Source: Fundicoccus_A sp052115865 (lineage in GTDB: Bacteria > Bacillota > Bacilli > Lactobacillales > Aerococcaceae). Taken from it: 64,000 nt of DNA. Below, in pieces: positions 1 through 9,044 of the stretch; the first letter of the stretch is position 1, and each line of letters opens with the position of its first letter. The position numbers were made by a program, and so were the translations under genes. Under the pieces are notes generated by a model. It saw nothing but the letters and a program-made list of their open reading frames with translations, ran no database searches and had not been told where the DNA came from. The stretch covers positions 496,001 to 560,000 of the forward strand of contig NZ_JBQKME010000001.1 in NCBI RefSeq assembly GCF_052115865.1, read 5' to 3'.

Positions 1-1
1 C

Positions 2-244
2 ATTTCAGTAAATACGTTTGGAACCGGTAAATTATCGGACGACAAACTAAAAGAGATTATTTTACTATCATACGATTTAAGTCCGAAGGGAATTATCGAC
101 TATTTAAATTTAAGGCATGTTAAATATCAGCGCACAGCTTGTTATGGCCACTTTAATTCGAGTCGGTTTACCTGGGAGCAAACAGCTCATAAGAAATTAA
201 CGAAGGAGGGGATTATCAATGGAGATGAGGAAGTTATCTCTTAA
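2..244 (+). CDS. metK: S-adenosylmethionine synthetase, C-terminal part (window-edge partial)
   Basis: The frame is open from the first bases to a stop at 242-244. It encodes the C-terminal end of methionine adenosyltransferase: VNTFGTGK, then a stretch ending in TACYGHF and FTWEQT, which match the conserved end of MetK (FGTGK, TAAYGHFGR, PWE). MetK makes S-adenosylmethionine from methionine and ATP. The 5' part lies outside the window. The end overlaps the start of the DNA methyltransferase by 26 bases, so the two are translationally linked. A phage-borne metK next to a methylase would supply the methyl donor; that role is inference. Confidence 0.8.
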   Translation: MSVNTFGTGKLSDDKLKEIILLSYDLSPKGIIDYLNLRHVKYQRTACYGHFNSSRFTWEQTAHKKLTKEGIINGDEEVIS

Positions 245-1457
245 AGAATTAACTCCTGCTGAGTATAATCCGCGAAAAAATTTACAGCCAGGTGATGCAG
301 AATATGAAAAATTGAAACGTTCGTTAGAAACATTCGGTTACGTTGATCCAATTATTTGGAATCAAAGAACGGAACGGGTAGTAGGTGGGCATCAGCGACT
401 CAAGGTATTAGAAGATTTAGGGTATGAAACGATCGATTGCGTCCTTGTCGACTTAGATGAAGACAAGGAGAAAGCACTCAATGTTGCCTTAAATAAAATT
501 AGCGGTGATTGGGATAAAGACAAACTCGTCATTTTAATATCGGACCTAGAAGCAACAGACTTTGATGTATCATTAACAGGATTTGACCCGGATGAATTAG
601 ATGATTTATTTAAAGATGATTTAAAAGAGGGGATACATGATGATGATTTTGATATGGATGAAGTACTTGGTGAACCCGCCATAACGCAGCAAGGGGATAT
701 CTGGCAATTGGGCCGACACCGCTTAATCTGCGGTGATAGTACCCAAGCCTCTACTTTTGAATCGTTAATGGGGGACCGTCAAACAAATCTGGTTGTGACG
801 GACCCACCCTATAACGTGAACTATGAAGGAAAAGCGGGGAAAATTCAAAATGACAACCAAAGCGATGAAGACTTTTATCGGTTTTTATTAGACGTATTTC
901 AACATTCTCACGATGTTCTAGCAGATGATGGATCGATCTATGTCTTCCATGCTGATACGGAAGGTCTTAATTTTAGGAAAGCTTTTAAAGAGGCAGGGTT
1001 TTATCTGTCAGGCACTTGTATCTGGAAAAAACAATCTCTGGTCTTAGGTCGCTCTCCTTATCAATGGCAACACGAACCGATTCTATTTGGGTGGAAGAAG
1101 AAAGGGAAGCATCTATGGTATACCGGACGAAAGGAATCAACTATTTGGGAGTTTGATAAACCGAAGAAAAATGGCGACCACCCAACGATGAAACCAGTGC
1201 CCTTAATTGCGTACCCTATTTTAAACTCTTCTTTAACCAATGGGATTGTACTGGACCCCTTTGGAGGATCCGGGTCAACGCTTATAGCATGTGAACAAAC
1301 GGATCGAGTTTGTTATACAATTGAACTAGATGAGAAATACTGCGATGTGATTATCAAACGGTATATTGAACAAGTTGGAAGTGATAAAGGTGTAAGCTTA
1401 AAACGTAAAGGAAAAGATTTTACCTATTCAGATGTATTATCAAGTATTTCTGAATAA
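219..1457 (+). CDS. ParB-domain / DNA N-4 or N-6 methyltransferase fusion, phage type
   Basis: 412 residues. The N-terminal 130 residues form a ParB/Srx-like domain with the VGGHQR motif at about 55-60. The methyltransferase domain starts near 160 and carries the catalytic DPPY at 195-198 and the AdoMet-binding DPFGGSGST near the C-terminus, so the catalytic motif precedes the cofactor motif (beta-type order). It should methylate adenine-N6 or cytosine-N4 in DNA. The start follows a GAAGGAGG site. Fusions of this kind are common in siphophage packaging regions, where they may protect DNA from restriction. No partner restriction enzyme is visible. Confidence 0.88.
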   Translation: MEMRKLSLKELTPAEYNPRKNLQPGDAEYEKLKRSLETFGYVDPIIWNQRTERVVGGHQRLKVLEDLGYETIDCVLVDLDEDKEKALNVALNKISGDWDKDKLVILISDLEATDFDVSLTGFDPDELDDLFKDDLKEGIHDDDFDMDEVLGEPAITQQGDIWQLGRHRLICGDSTQASTFESLMGDRQTNLVVTDPPYNVNYEGKAGKIQNDNQSDEDFYRFLLDVFQHSHDVLADDGSIYVFHADTEGLNFRKAFKEAGFYLSGTCIWKKQSLVLGRSPYQWQHEPILFGWKKKGKHLWYTGRKESTIWEFDKPKKNGDHPTMKPVPLIAYPILNSSLTNGIVLDPFGGSGSTLIACEQTDRVCYTIELDEKYCDVIIKRYIEQVGSDKGVSLKRKGKDFTYSDVLSSISE

Positions 1458-1973
1458 TTCCTCAAGAGTTAAACGTTTAGGTAAGGAGACAGGATGAAGC
1501 TTCTCTTTACCAAAACAAACTAAAGAAATATTAGCCTGCGTTTCGTCAAGCAATTCTGGTATTTCATTTTCAAAGTCATATCTTACCCAAAATCGATCAC
1601 AACCTAGCGGTGGAATTGTTAGTGGAAAGGCAGTAATATATGTAGCTTCTTTAAATCCTTTTGCTACTTCTTGGGTTGTCATAATCTGACGAGCGTCATG
1701 TAAAACACCAAAATATTCGTTTTGAATAGAAATTTTAGTTCGTTGGAGTACAGTTTGTTTTCTGGAATGATTGGTAATAGCTAATTCTAGAAAAAGAACG
1801 TTTGATTTTATCCGATAGGTGTTTTTAACTTCAACGGTTAAATGAGTCCGGTTATCTAACCATTTTGAGATTAAGTTCCAAATTGACAAGAAAAATCCAA
1901 TGATTGCAATCCATAAAGTAATCGAATCTTTGCTATTGATAAACCAGGTATTGAAAGTTGTTAACCATTGCAT
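1440..1973 (-). CDS. Membrane-anchored protein of unknown function on the opposite strand
   Basis: 177 residues from the ATG at 1973, which follows AAAGGAGC at good spacing; a longer in-frame start at 2009 lacks such a site. One N-terminal membrane segment (about residues 18-38, ITLWIAIIGFFLSIWNLI) is followed by a soluble, beta-rich domain of about 130 residues. It is the only minus-strand gene in the phage module and overlaps the 3' end of the methyltransferase by 18 bases, so it has its own promoter. This placement is typical of a moron gene expressed in the lysogen, possibly for superinfection exclusion. I do not recognise the family. Confidence 0.6.
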   Translation of the reverse strand: MQWLTTFNTWFINSKDSITLWIAIIGFFLSIWNLISKWLDNRTHLTVEVKNTYRIKSNVLFLELAITNHSRKQTVLQRTKISIQNEYFGVLHDARQIMTTQEVAKGFKEATYITAFPLTIPPLGCDRFWVRYDFENEIPELLDETQANISLVCFGKEKLHPVSLPKRLTLEELFRNT

Positions 1974-2099
1974 AAAATCAGCTCCTTTATTTATAGTATA
2001 TCTTATCATGTGTAATAAATGCTATTTAATCACTGATATGACTGGACTTTTACTCCGTTTAGAGTGATATATGTACATGAAGAAAAGGAGGGGGAAATC

Positions 2100-2729
2100 A
2101 TGCAAATAATGTATGAATTAGAAAGTCGTAAACGTAAAGAACTTTGCGAAGTCATATCAAAGGCAACTGGTGAGGCGATAAAGTATCTTGGCACACCCAC
2201 ATATGCTTATCAAATTGGGGAAATAAAGGTTGAACGCGATGCGACAGTCGTTGGTTTAAATGAAAAAGTCCATCAAGTGATTCTTGAAGCCGGATTTAGA
2301 GTGATAAATCAAGAAAATGAAACTGGCTTTGCTGTTTCAGTGCCGTTAATTGAAGCCGGTGAATTGGGCAAATTAGAAAATCTATTAACTGCCAAAAGGG
2401 TGCTAATTGAAAAAGCCTTAAATGCTGACAGGGTTTGTTTTGAAGTGAAAAGTGATCATTTAGAATTTCCTTGGTTCGATGAACAACCGGATCAAGAAGT
2501 CATACAAGCCACAGTCATATTCATTGAGAAAACCATTCAGTACGTAAAAGAACGGAAATTTATTTCAGCAAAAGAAACGCAAACGGATAATGACAAATAT
2601 ACTTTTAGGACATTTTTACTGGCAATTGGGATGATAGGACCGGACTACAAAGACGTAAGAAATATCTTACTTAAAGAGTTATCCGGAAATAGTGCTTTTA
2701 GGTTCCCAAAGGAGGTCCAAAATGGATAA
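2100..2729 (+). CDS. Phage-associated hypothetical protein
   Basis: About 209 residues from the ATG at 2100, placed right after AAGGAGGGGG; a GTG 36 bases upstream lacks a site. It is soluble, mixed alpha/beta, with no membrane segment. Proteins like this sit between the DNA methylase and the DUF4314 gene in many Firmicutes prophages, sometimes labelled 'virulence-related', a name with no functional support. It overlaps the next gene by 8 bases, so they are co-translated. Function unknown. Confidence 0.6.
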   Translation: MQIMYELESRKRKELCEVISKATGEAIKYLGTPTYAYQIGEIKVERDATVVGLNEKVHQVILEAGFRVINQENETGFAVSVPLIEAGELGKLENLLTAKRVLIEKALNADRVCFEVKSDHLEFPWFDEQPDQEVIQATVIFIEKTIQYVKERKFISAKETQTDNDKYTFRTFLLAIGMIGPDYKDVRNILLKELSGNSAFRFPKEVQNG

Positions 2730-2934
2730 GCGAATTTTAGAAATTATCAAAAAACGATACCCTCTTGGCAGTCGGATTGAATTAGTTCAAATGGATGATG
2801 TTCAAGCTCCTCCTGTGGGCACATTAGGAACCGTTGTAGGAGTCGATGATATTGGTTCCATTATGGTTTCTTGGGATAACGGTTCTTCATTAAACGTACT
2901 ATATCAAAAGGATAAAGTTAAGAATATATATTAA
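2722..2934 (+). CDS. DUF4314 family small phage protein
   Basis: 70 residues starting at MDKRIL after AAAGGAGG. The pattern (YPLGSRIELVQMDD, then PPVGTLGTV, VDDIGSIMVSWDNG and SLNV) is that of DUF4314, a small SH3-like phage family found upstream of terminase genes. No role has been assigned to the family. It overlaps the preceding gene by 8 bases. Confidence 0.75.
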   Translation: MDKRILEIIKKRYPLGSRIELVQMDDVQAPPVGTLGTVVGVDDIGSIMVSWDNGSSLNVLYQKDKVKNIY

Positions 2935-2999
2935 CTTCTATTTTTATACAAGATATAATATATTTATAATAAAAAATCATATATTTCTAGGAGGTTAAT

Positions 3000-3191
3000 A
3001 TGAATTGTGCAAATTGTGGTAATGATGATCAAGATTGGCTTTGTGATGAAGGTGATACAGTGTACTGTCAAAAATGTTATCATAGGACGCTTCTATCGAC
3101 CGGTGAGTTGGATGAAATCGAGTGTAAATATTGTCATAATATGAGAGATAGAACAGCCTATTATTGTCGACATTGTAATATGGCTCAATAA
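3000..3191 (+). CDS. Small zinc-ribbon protein
   Basis: 63 residues with four CxxC pairs (CANC, CQKC, CKYC, CRHC), enough for two zinc ribbons. It follows an AGGAGG site and is closed by a strong terminator just downstream. Such small zinc proteins are common near phage packaging genes and may act as nucleic-acid or protein adaptors. No specific function can be read from the sequence. Confidence 0.65.
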   Translation: MNCANCGNDDQDWLCDEGDTVYCQKCYHRTLLSTGELDEIECKYCHNMRDRTAYYCRHCNMAQ

Positions 3192-3197
3192 TTTCTA

Positions 3198-3234
3198 AAA
3201 CCAGAGGACTCTTAAAGAGTTTTCTGGTTTTTTT
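3198..3234 (+). terminator. Rho-independent terminator after the zinc-ribbon gene
   Basis: The arms AAACCAGA and TCTGGTTT, with an inner ACTCTT/AGAGT pairing, are followed by a run of T. It separates the upstream early block from the packaging/capsid operon. Confidence 0.8.
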
Positions 3235-3247
3235 TGGAGGGAGACGA

Positions 3248-4846
3248 TTGAGAAAACTTAAAAAGTATGTACCTACACAATTCAAGGAAAAGACATCAGT
3301 ATATGATAAAGAAAAAGCGGATTACGCAGTAGATTTTATTGAATGTTTAACGCACACCAAAGGTCAATGGGCAGGCAAACCATTTGAATTGATTGATTGG
3401 CAAGAACAAATCATCAGAGATTTGTTCGGCACCATCAAGCCCAATGGGTATCGGCAATTTAATACCGCCTATGTTGAGATTCCTAAGAAACAAGGGAAGT
3501 CAGAACTTGCAGCAGCGTTAGCGCTATTACTCACTTGTGGGGATGGGGAAGAACGAGCCGAAGTATACGGTTGTGCAGCAGACAGACAACAAGCTTCAAT
3601 TGTTTTTGAAGTGGCCGCTGATATGGTGCGGATGTGTCCTGCCTTAAATAAACGCGTAAAAATTCTTGCCTCACAAAAAAGAATCATTTTTCATCCCACT
3701 AATAGTTTTTACCAAGTTTTATCGGCAGAAGCCTACTCGAAACATGGGTTTAATATTAGTGGGGTTATTTTTGATGAACTCCATACACAACCTAATCGTA
3801 AATTATTTGATGTTATGACGAAAGGTTCTGGGGACGCGAGGACACAGCCTTTATATTTTTTAATTACAACAGCAGGTAACGATACTCAAAGCATTGGTTA
3901 TGAGGTTCATCAAAAAGCGGAGGATATTATAGAAGGTCGCAAAACGGATCCTACTTTTTATCCAGTCATTTATGGAGCGAAGGAAGATGAGGATTGGACC
4001 GATCCAGAGGTTTGGAAAAAAGCGAATCCCTCCTTAGATATTACTGTAGCTATGGAAAAAGTCGAAGCAGCCTTTGAAAGTGCCAGACAGAATCCGGCGG
4101 AGGAAAATTCATTTAGACAGCTTAGATTGAACCAATGGGTGAAACAAGCGGTGCGGTGGATGCCAATGGATAAATGGTCCGCCTGTGATTTTCCAGTAGA
4201 CCCTGAGCGCCTGAGAGGCAAGGTATGTTATGGCGGATTAGATTTATCTTCTACGACAGACTTATCGGCATTTGTCCTAGTCTTTCCTCCAGAAGATGAA
4301 GAAGATAAATATGCAGTGCTACCTTACTTTTGGATGCCGGAAGATAATGTGGCACTTAGAGTAAGTCGAGACCATGTACATTATGATCAATGGATACATA
4401 GTGGAGATTTATTAACGACTGAAGGTAATGTCGTTCATTATGGGTATATTGAAAAGTTTATAGAAGAACTCGGAACGCAATTTAATATTCAGGAAATAGC
4501 CTTTGACCGTTGGGGAGCAATTCAAATGTCGCAAAACTTGGAGGGAATGGGTTTTACTGTGGTTCCATTTGGGCAAGGATTTAAAGACATGAGTCCTCCG
4601 ACCAAAGAATTAATGAAACTGGTTCTTGAAGAAAAAATTGCTCATGGTGGTCATCCAGTTTTACATTGGATGGCGGATAACATCTTTATTAAGAAAGATC
4701 CAGCTGGAAATATTAAACCAGATAAGGAAAAATCATCTGAAAAAATTGATGGGATAGTCGCAACGATTATGGCATTAGATCGAGCCATTCGAAATGCTGG
4801 GAAACATGGTTCGGTGTATGAAGACCGAGGTATTTTACTGTTATAA
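3248..4846 (+). CDS. terL: Phage terminase large subunit
   Basis: 532 residues from a TTG start preceded by TTGGAGGGAG. The ATPase domain shows a P-loop-like PKKQGKSE at about 79-86 and a Walker B ending in IFDELH at about 174-179, followed by a TTAGND coupling motif. The C-terminal nuclease domain begins at GLDLSSTTDLSA. TerL packages DNA into the procapsid and cuts it. It opens the capsid operon. No small-terminase or HNH gene is recognisable in the 3.2 kb upstream; it may lie beyond the window edge. Confidence 0.93.
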   Translation: MRKLKKYVPTQFKEKTSVYDKEKADYAVDFIECLTHTKGQWAGKPFELIDWQEQIIRDLFGTIKPNGYRQFNTAYVEIPKKQGKSELAAALALLLTCGDGEERAEVYGCAADRQQASIVFEVAADMVRMCPALNKRVKILASQKRIIFHPTNSFYQVLSAEAYSKHGFNISGVIFDELHTQPNRKLFDVMTKGSGDARTQPLYFLITTAGNDTQSIGYEVHQKAEDIIEGRKTDPTFYPVIYGAKEDEDWTDPEVWKKANPSLDITVAMEKVEAAFESARQNPAEENSFRQLRLNQWVKQAVRWMPMDKWSACDFPVDPERLRGKVCYGGLDLSSTTDLSAFVLVFPPEDEEDKYAVLPYFWMPEDNVALRVSRDHVHYDQWIHSGDLLTTEGNVVHYGYIEKFIEELGTQFNIQEIAFDRWGAIQMSQNLEGMGFTVVPFGQGFKDMSPPTKELMKLVLEEKIAHGGHPVLHWMADNIFIKKDPAGNIKPDKEKSSEKIDGIVATIMALDRAIRNAGKHGSVYEDRGILLL

Positions 4847-4859
4847 ATGAGGTGATAAA

Positions 4860-6134
4860 TTGAAAATGTTTGAACAATTAAAAATGTTATTTCGATCGAG
4901 AGATAAGCCGACCAATTTTACAAATAGTCGCTTATCTTTTTTATTTGGCTCAACCCCTTCTGGCCAACAAGTTAATGAAAGGACGGCCATGCAGTCAACA
5001 GGAGTGTATGCCTGCGTTCGTATTCTGTCCGAGTCTGTTGCGAGCTTACCTTTGCATTTATATCGTTATGAAGACAATGGCAGCAAAGTTAAAGCACGAG
5101 AGCACCCTCTCTACTTTCTATTACATGATGAGCCCAATGAAGAAATGACGAGTTTTACTTTCAGAGAAACGATGATGTCACATCTGCTCCTATACGGAAA
5201 TGCCTATGCTCAAGTGATTCGCAACGGTAGAGGTGATGTGTTAGGAATGTACCCATTGATGCCTAATCAAGTAGAAGTTCAAAGAGCGAAGAATAATGAA
5301 TTGATTTATGTTTACACCAAAACCTCTGATGGCTCAGGTAGAGAAGAAAAGATATCACTAACTAGATCAGAAGTGCTTCATATTCCGGGTTTGGGCTTTG
5401 ATGGGCTGATGGGGTACAGCCCCATTGCGATGGCTAAAAACGCGATTGGTATGGCGTTGGCTACAGAAGATTATGGGGCTAGGTTTTTCGCGAATGGTGC
5501 AACACCCGGAGGCGTTTTACAGCATCCAGGGATTGTCAAGGATCCGGAACGGTTAAGAGAAACGTGGCAATCACAATTTTCTAAAGGGAATGTTCATCGA
5601 GTCGCGGTGTTGGAGGAGGGGATGAAATTCCATCAATTAACGATTCCACCTGATCAAGCCCAGTTTTTAGAAACAAGAAAATTTCAGTTGAATGAAATTG
5701 CGCGAATATTTCGAGTGCCGCCACATATGATTGGAGATTTAGACCGCTCTAGCTTCAATAATATCGAGCAACAATCCATGGAATTTGTGAAATACACACT
5801 AAATCCTTGGCTCGTTCGTATTGAACAAGCAATTCACCAATCACTGTTTTTTAAAGATGAGAAAGATACCTACTTTGTAAAGTTTAATGTAAGTGGACTT
5901 TTACGAGGTGATTATGAGACGCGAATGAATGGTTATGCTGTAGGACGTCAAAACGGTTGGCTTTCAGCAAATGACATTCGAGAGTTAGAAGACATGAACC
6001 ATATCAGTGATAAAGAGGGTGGCAATCAATATTTAGTGAATGGCAACATGCTTCCACTGGATCAAGCGGGGGCTTTTTATAAAGAGAGGATAGATGCAGA
6101 TGACCGTATTTTGGAATTGGAAGAAGACAAATAA
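4860..6134 (+). CDS. HK97-type phage portal protein
   Basis: About 424 residues. The conserved portal region includes STGVYACVRILSESVA near the N-terminus, then NAYAQV, and further on IARIFRVPPHMIGDL and FVKYTLNPWL. The portal forms the dodecameric ring at the DNA entry vertex and docks TerL. The start is TTG at 4860 or ATG at 4866; both follow GAGGTGAT. The 3' end overlaps the protease gene by 41 bases, typical of HK97-like operons. Confidence 0.92.
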   Translation: MKMFEQLKMLFRSRDKPTNFTNSRLSFLFGSTPSGQQVNERTAMQSTGVYACVRILSESVASLPLHLYRYEDNGSKVKAREHPLYFLLHDEPNEEMTSFTFRETMMSHLLLYGNAYAQVIRNGRGDVLGMYPLMPNQVEVQRAKNNELIYVYTKTSDGSGREEKISLTRSEVLHIPGLGFDGLMGYSPIAMAKNAIGMALATEDYGARFFANGATPGGVLQHPGIVKDPERLRETWQSQFSKGNVHRVAVLEEGMKFHQLTIPPDQAQFLETRKFQLNEIARIFRVPPHMIGDLDRSSFNNIEQQSMEFVKYTLNPWLVRIEQAIHQSLFFKDEKDTYFVKFNVSGLLRGDYETRMNGYAVGRQNGWLSANDIRELEDMNHISDKEGGNQYLVNGNMLPLDQAGAFYKERIDADDRILELEEDK

Positions 6135-6771
6135 TGAAAGTGTAAGGGAGCTGGTAATGGATGGAGTCATTGCTGAGAATTCCTGGTTAGACGATGAGGT
6201 CACACCTCAACTATTTAAAAATCAATTAGATGAAGGAGATGGGCCTATTATTATTTGGTTGAATTCTCCGGGAGGTGACTGTATTGCAGCCAGTCAAATT
6301 TATACGATGTTAATGAATTATCCCAATGAGGTAACAGTTCGAGTAGACGGGCTTGCTGCTTCTGCTGCCAGTGTGATTGCAATGGCCGGAACAACTGTGG
6401 AGATGGCACCAACCTCTCTCATGATGATTCATAATCCATTAACAGCGGTGATGGGAAGCAGTAAAGAAATGAGTCGAGCGATTGTTATGTTAGAGGAAGT
6501 GAAAGAATCAATTATTAATGCCTATGAACTAAAAACTGATTTATCAAGAGAAGAATTGTCTAAGATGATGGATGCTGAAACTTGGATGAATGCGAATAAA
6601 GCCAAAGAACTCGGCTTCTGCGATGTGATTTATCAAGGTGATAAAGAGCTTGCGTTATCAAATTATTCTTTTTCAACGAAGCAATTAGCTCTTGAATTTG
6701 TCGCGAAGTTAGAAACTAAATACACACCGATTCAATCATTTTATGATCGCTTAGAGCGATTGAAATATTAG
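6094..6771 (+). CDS. ClpP-like (S14) prohead maturation protease
   Basis: 225 residues. ClpP-fold motifs are visible: INSPGG-type WLNSPGGDCIAASQIY, the serine region GLAASAASVIAMAG, and the histidine in MMIHNP. In this phage group the enzyme cleaves the scaffold region of the capsid protein during head maturation. The start (ATG CAG ATG, 6094 or 6100) follows an AGAGAGG site. It lies between portal and capsid in the standard HK97 order. Confidence 0.9.
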   Translation: MQMTVFWNWKKTNNESVRELVMDGVIAENSWLDDEVTPQLFKNQLDEGDGPIIIWLNSPGGDCIAASQIYTMLMNYPNEVTVRVDGLAASAASVIAMAGTTVEMAPTSLMMIHNPLTAVMGSSKEMSRAIVMLEEVKESIINAYELKTDLSREELSKMMDAETWMNANKAKELGFCDVIYQGDKELALSNYSFSTKQLALEFVAKLETKYTPIQSFYDRLERLKY

Positions 6772-6783
6772 GAGGAAAATTTA

Positions 6784-7980
6784 ATGAATAAATTACAAGA
6801 ATTAAGACAAAAACGTGCTAAAGCTTGGGATCAAACCAAGGATTTTTTAGATGATTGCTATAAAGTGTCAGATGTCTTATCAGCAGAAGATACGCAGCGC
6901 TATGAAGCGATGGAGGAAGAAGTTATTTCTTTAGGTCATGAAATTGAACGTTTAGAAAAACAACTAGAAATGGATAAAGTGATGAACCAAGCTACTTCAC
7001 AAGGTATTGTCACATCACCGCAGAGTACAAAAGAAATTGCGTCAGGGAAAGCTAGCCCAGAATATGAACAAGCATTTTGGAATGTAATGCGCGGTAAGAA
7101 TAGCGGTGTTATACAGAATGCACTGCAGGTTGGAACGGATTCAGAAGGTGGGTATTTAGTCCCAGATGAATTTGAACGACAATTAATAGAAGGATTAGAG
7201 TCAGAAAATATCTTCCGCCGCATTGCGAAAGTCATTCAAACGAGTAGCGGTGAACGAAAAATTCCAGTGGTCGCTTCAAAAGGAGATGCTTCTTGGATGG
7301 ATGAAGAAGGGTCCTATGTTGAGAGTGATTTGAGTTTCAATCAAGTTTTATTAGGAGCTCATAAATTGGGGACTTTAGTAAAAGTATCAGAGGAATTATT
7401 AAACGATTCTGCGTTTAATTTACCAAGTTATATTGCGCGTGAGTTTGCTCGCCGATTAGGATCTAAGGAAGAAGAGGCCTTCTTAGTAGGGGATGGGGTT
7501 GGAAAACCATTAGGGCTACTTTCTGATAATTCTGTGGAGGTAGGAATTACTACTACTTCTGATAAGGCAATCACTTTCGATAATCTTATTGATTTATATT
7601 ATTCCGTTAAAGAGCCTTACCGTAAAAATTCAGTATTCATTATGAATGACCAAACGGTCAAAGCCATTCGTCAGCTAAAGGATACTAATGGCCAATATAT
7701 CTGGCAGCCATCTTTAGTGGCCGGTACACCAGATAAAATTTTAAACTGTCCTGTCCTAACCTCTCCTTATGTTCCGGAAATTGCAGCTGGAGCAACCACT
7801 GTGATTTTTGGTGATTTCAGTTACTACTGGATTGCGGATCGAGAAGGACGCAGCTTTAAACGATTAAATGAATTATATGCGACGACAGGTCAGGTTGGTT
7901 TTTTAGGGTCACAAAGAGTGGACGGAAAGCTGATCTTACCAGAAGCTGTTAAGTTATTAAAACAAAAAGCAGGAGCATAA
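6784..7980 (+). CDS. HK97-fold major capsid protein
   Basis: 398 residues. The first 110 or so residues are charged and helical with coiled-coil character (the delta/scaffold domain removed by the protease). The rest is a Phage_capsid domain, with GGYLVPDEF, SEELLNDSAF and IFGDFSYYWIADREG. It follows an AGGAGG site 12 bases after the protease gene. It forms the icosahedral shell. Confidence 0.93.
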   Translation: MNKLQELRQKRAKAWDQTKDFLDDCYKVSDVLSAEDTQRYEAMEEEVISLGHEIERLEKQLEMDKVMNQATSQGIVTSPQSTKEIASGKASPEYEQAFWNVMRGKNSGVIQNALQVGTDSEGGYLVPDEFERQLIEGLESENIFRRIAKVIQTSSGERKIPVVASKGDASWMDEEGSYVESDLSFNQVLLGAHKLGTLVKVSEELLNDSAFNLPSYIAREFARRLGSKEEEAFLVGDGVGKPLGLLSDNSVEVGITTTSDKAITFDNLIDLYYSVKEPYRKNSVFIMNDQTVKAIRQLKDTNGQYIWQPSLVAGTPDKILNCPVLTSPYVPEIAAGATTVIFGDFSYYWIADREGRSFKRLNELYATTGQVGFLGSQRVDGKLILPEAVKLLKQKAGA

Positions 7981-7999
7981 TAGTTAGTAGGTGAATGTA

Positions 8000-8275
8000 A
8001 TGGTAGTTAGTTTAGAAGAAGCAAAGCTATTTTTAAGGGTAGAGAATGAAGTTGAAGATAGTCTGATTACTCAACTCATTCAATCCTCCCAGCAAACTGT
8101 AGAAAATACATTAAGACACTCATTGACAGAATATGATGAAGTCCCAGCAGATATTATCATGGCTATCCTTTATGGGGTAGCCTATTTATATGAAAATCGA
8201 GAAACTGCAGATTTTAAATCCATGATTCAGTTAATGAGGGCGATTCTGTTTCCTTATCGAAATGAGGTTTTTTAA
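8000..8275 (+). CDS. Head-tail connector, gp6-like
   Basis: About 91 residues from the ATG at 8000, which follows AGGTG; a GTG at 7991 overlaps that site. The opening VSLEEAKLFLRV and the later VPADIIMAILYGVAYLYENRE match the small helical gp6/DUF3199-type connector that binds under the portal. Its stop overlaps the next ATG as TAATG. Confidence 0.82.
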   Translation: MVVSLEEAKLFLRVENEVEDSLITQLIQSSQQTVENTLRHSLTEYDEVPADIIMAILYGVAYLYENRETADFKSMIQLMRAILFPYRNEVF

Positions 8276-8604
8276 TGAATATTACGATCAATGATTTAAA
8301 CCAAAGAATGAGTTTTGCAGAGGAACGCACATTAGTGGATGAATATGGGACGCCATATGGGAAAGAGTATGTTGAATTTGGATCCGCATGGGCTCATGTA
8401 TCAAATCTTCATGGTGATGAGTATTATTCAGCTTTAGGATTATCATTAGAAAAGGAATTAAAATTTACAATCCGGTATCGAGACGACATTTCTGAAGATA
8501 CTGCGATAACGTTTAGAGACAATGTTTATAACATTACCTTTATCGATAATATCCGCTATCGCAATCGATTTATGGAATTACGTGCATCTTTGAGAGGTGG
8601 GTGA
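8275..8604 (+). CDS. Head-tail joining / stopper protein
   Basis: 109 residues, beta-rich, opening with INDLNQRMSF and ending with IRYRNRFMELRA. This matches the Phage_H_T_join family (SPP1 gp16-like). It closes the head after DNA packaging and offers a docking face for the tail. It is the last virion gene here: the next gene, 6 bases on, is a holin rather than the expected neck and tail genes. Confidence 0.8.
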   Translation: MNITINDLNQRMSFAEERTLVDEYGTPYGKEYVEFGSAWAHVSNLHGDEYYSALGLSLEKELKFTIRYRDDISEDTAITFRDNVYNITFIDNIRYRNRFMELRASLRGG

Positions 8605-8610
8605 AGACGA

Positions 8611-9036
8611 TTGAAAACACTATTAAATTCAAATGTAGTAAATAATACAAGCGCAATTGTTGGCGGCATTTTGGGATGGTATCTGGGGCCAATAGACGGT
8701 CTACTGACATTTCTTGTTGCTTTGGTTCTATCGGATTATGTGACTGGTTTATTAAGAGCCTACCATGATCATGAATTGTCGAGTCGAGTAGGGCGTAAAG
8801 GTATTACCAAGAAATTTATGATTTTCGTCATTGTAAGTCTAGCTAACTTATTAGATGTTCATATTTTTGGAGGAGAGTCCGCAGTGTTGAGAACAACAAT
8901 AATCAGTTTTTATGCCTCAAATGAAGGATTGTCAATATTGGAAAATGCGATTCAAATAGGGTTGCCAGTTCCTGCCAAAATCAAAGAAGCGCTCAAACAA
9001 ATTAATCAGTCTGAAGATAAAGATTCGGAAAGTTAG
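8611..9036 (+). CDS. Phage holin (toxin secretion/lysis holin family)
   Basis: 141 residues from a TTG start after GAGGTGGG. It has two or three hydrophobic segments and the family signature DYVTGLLRAYHDHELSSRVGRKGITKKFMIF. It forms membrane lesions that release the endolysin. It lies directly upstream of the lysin gene. Its presence argues that the element lyses its own host. Confidence 0.87.
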   Translation: MKTLLNSNVVNNTSAIVGGILGWYLGPIDGLLTFLVALVLSDYVTGLLRAYHDHELSSRVGRKGITKKFMIFVIVSLANLLDVHIFGGESAVLRTTIISFYASNEGLSILENAIQIGLPVPAKIKEALKQINQSEDKDSES

Positions 9037-9044
9037 GAGGAATT

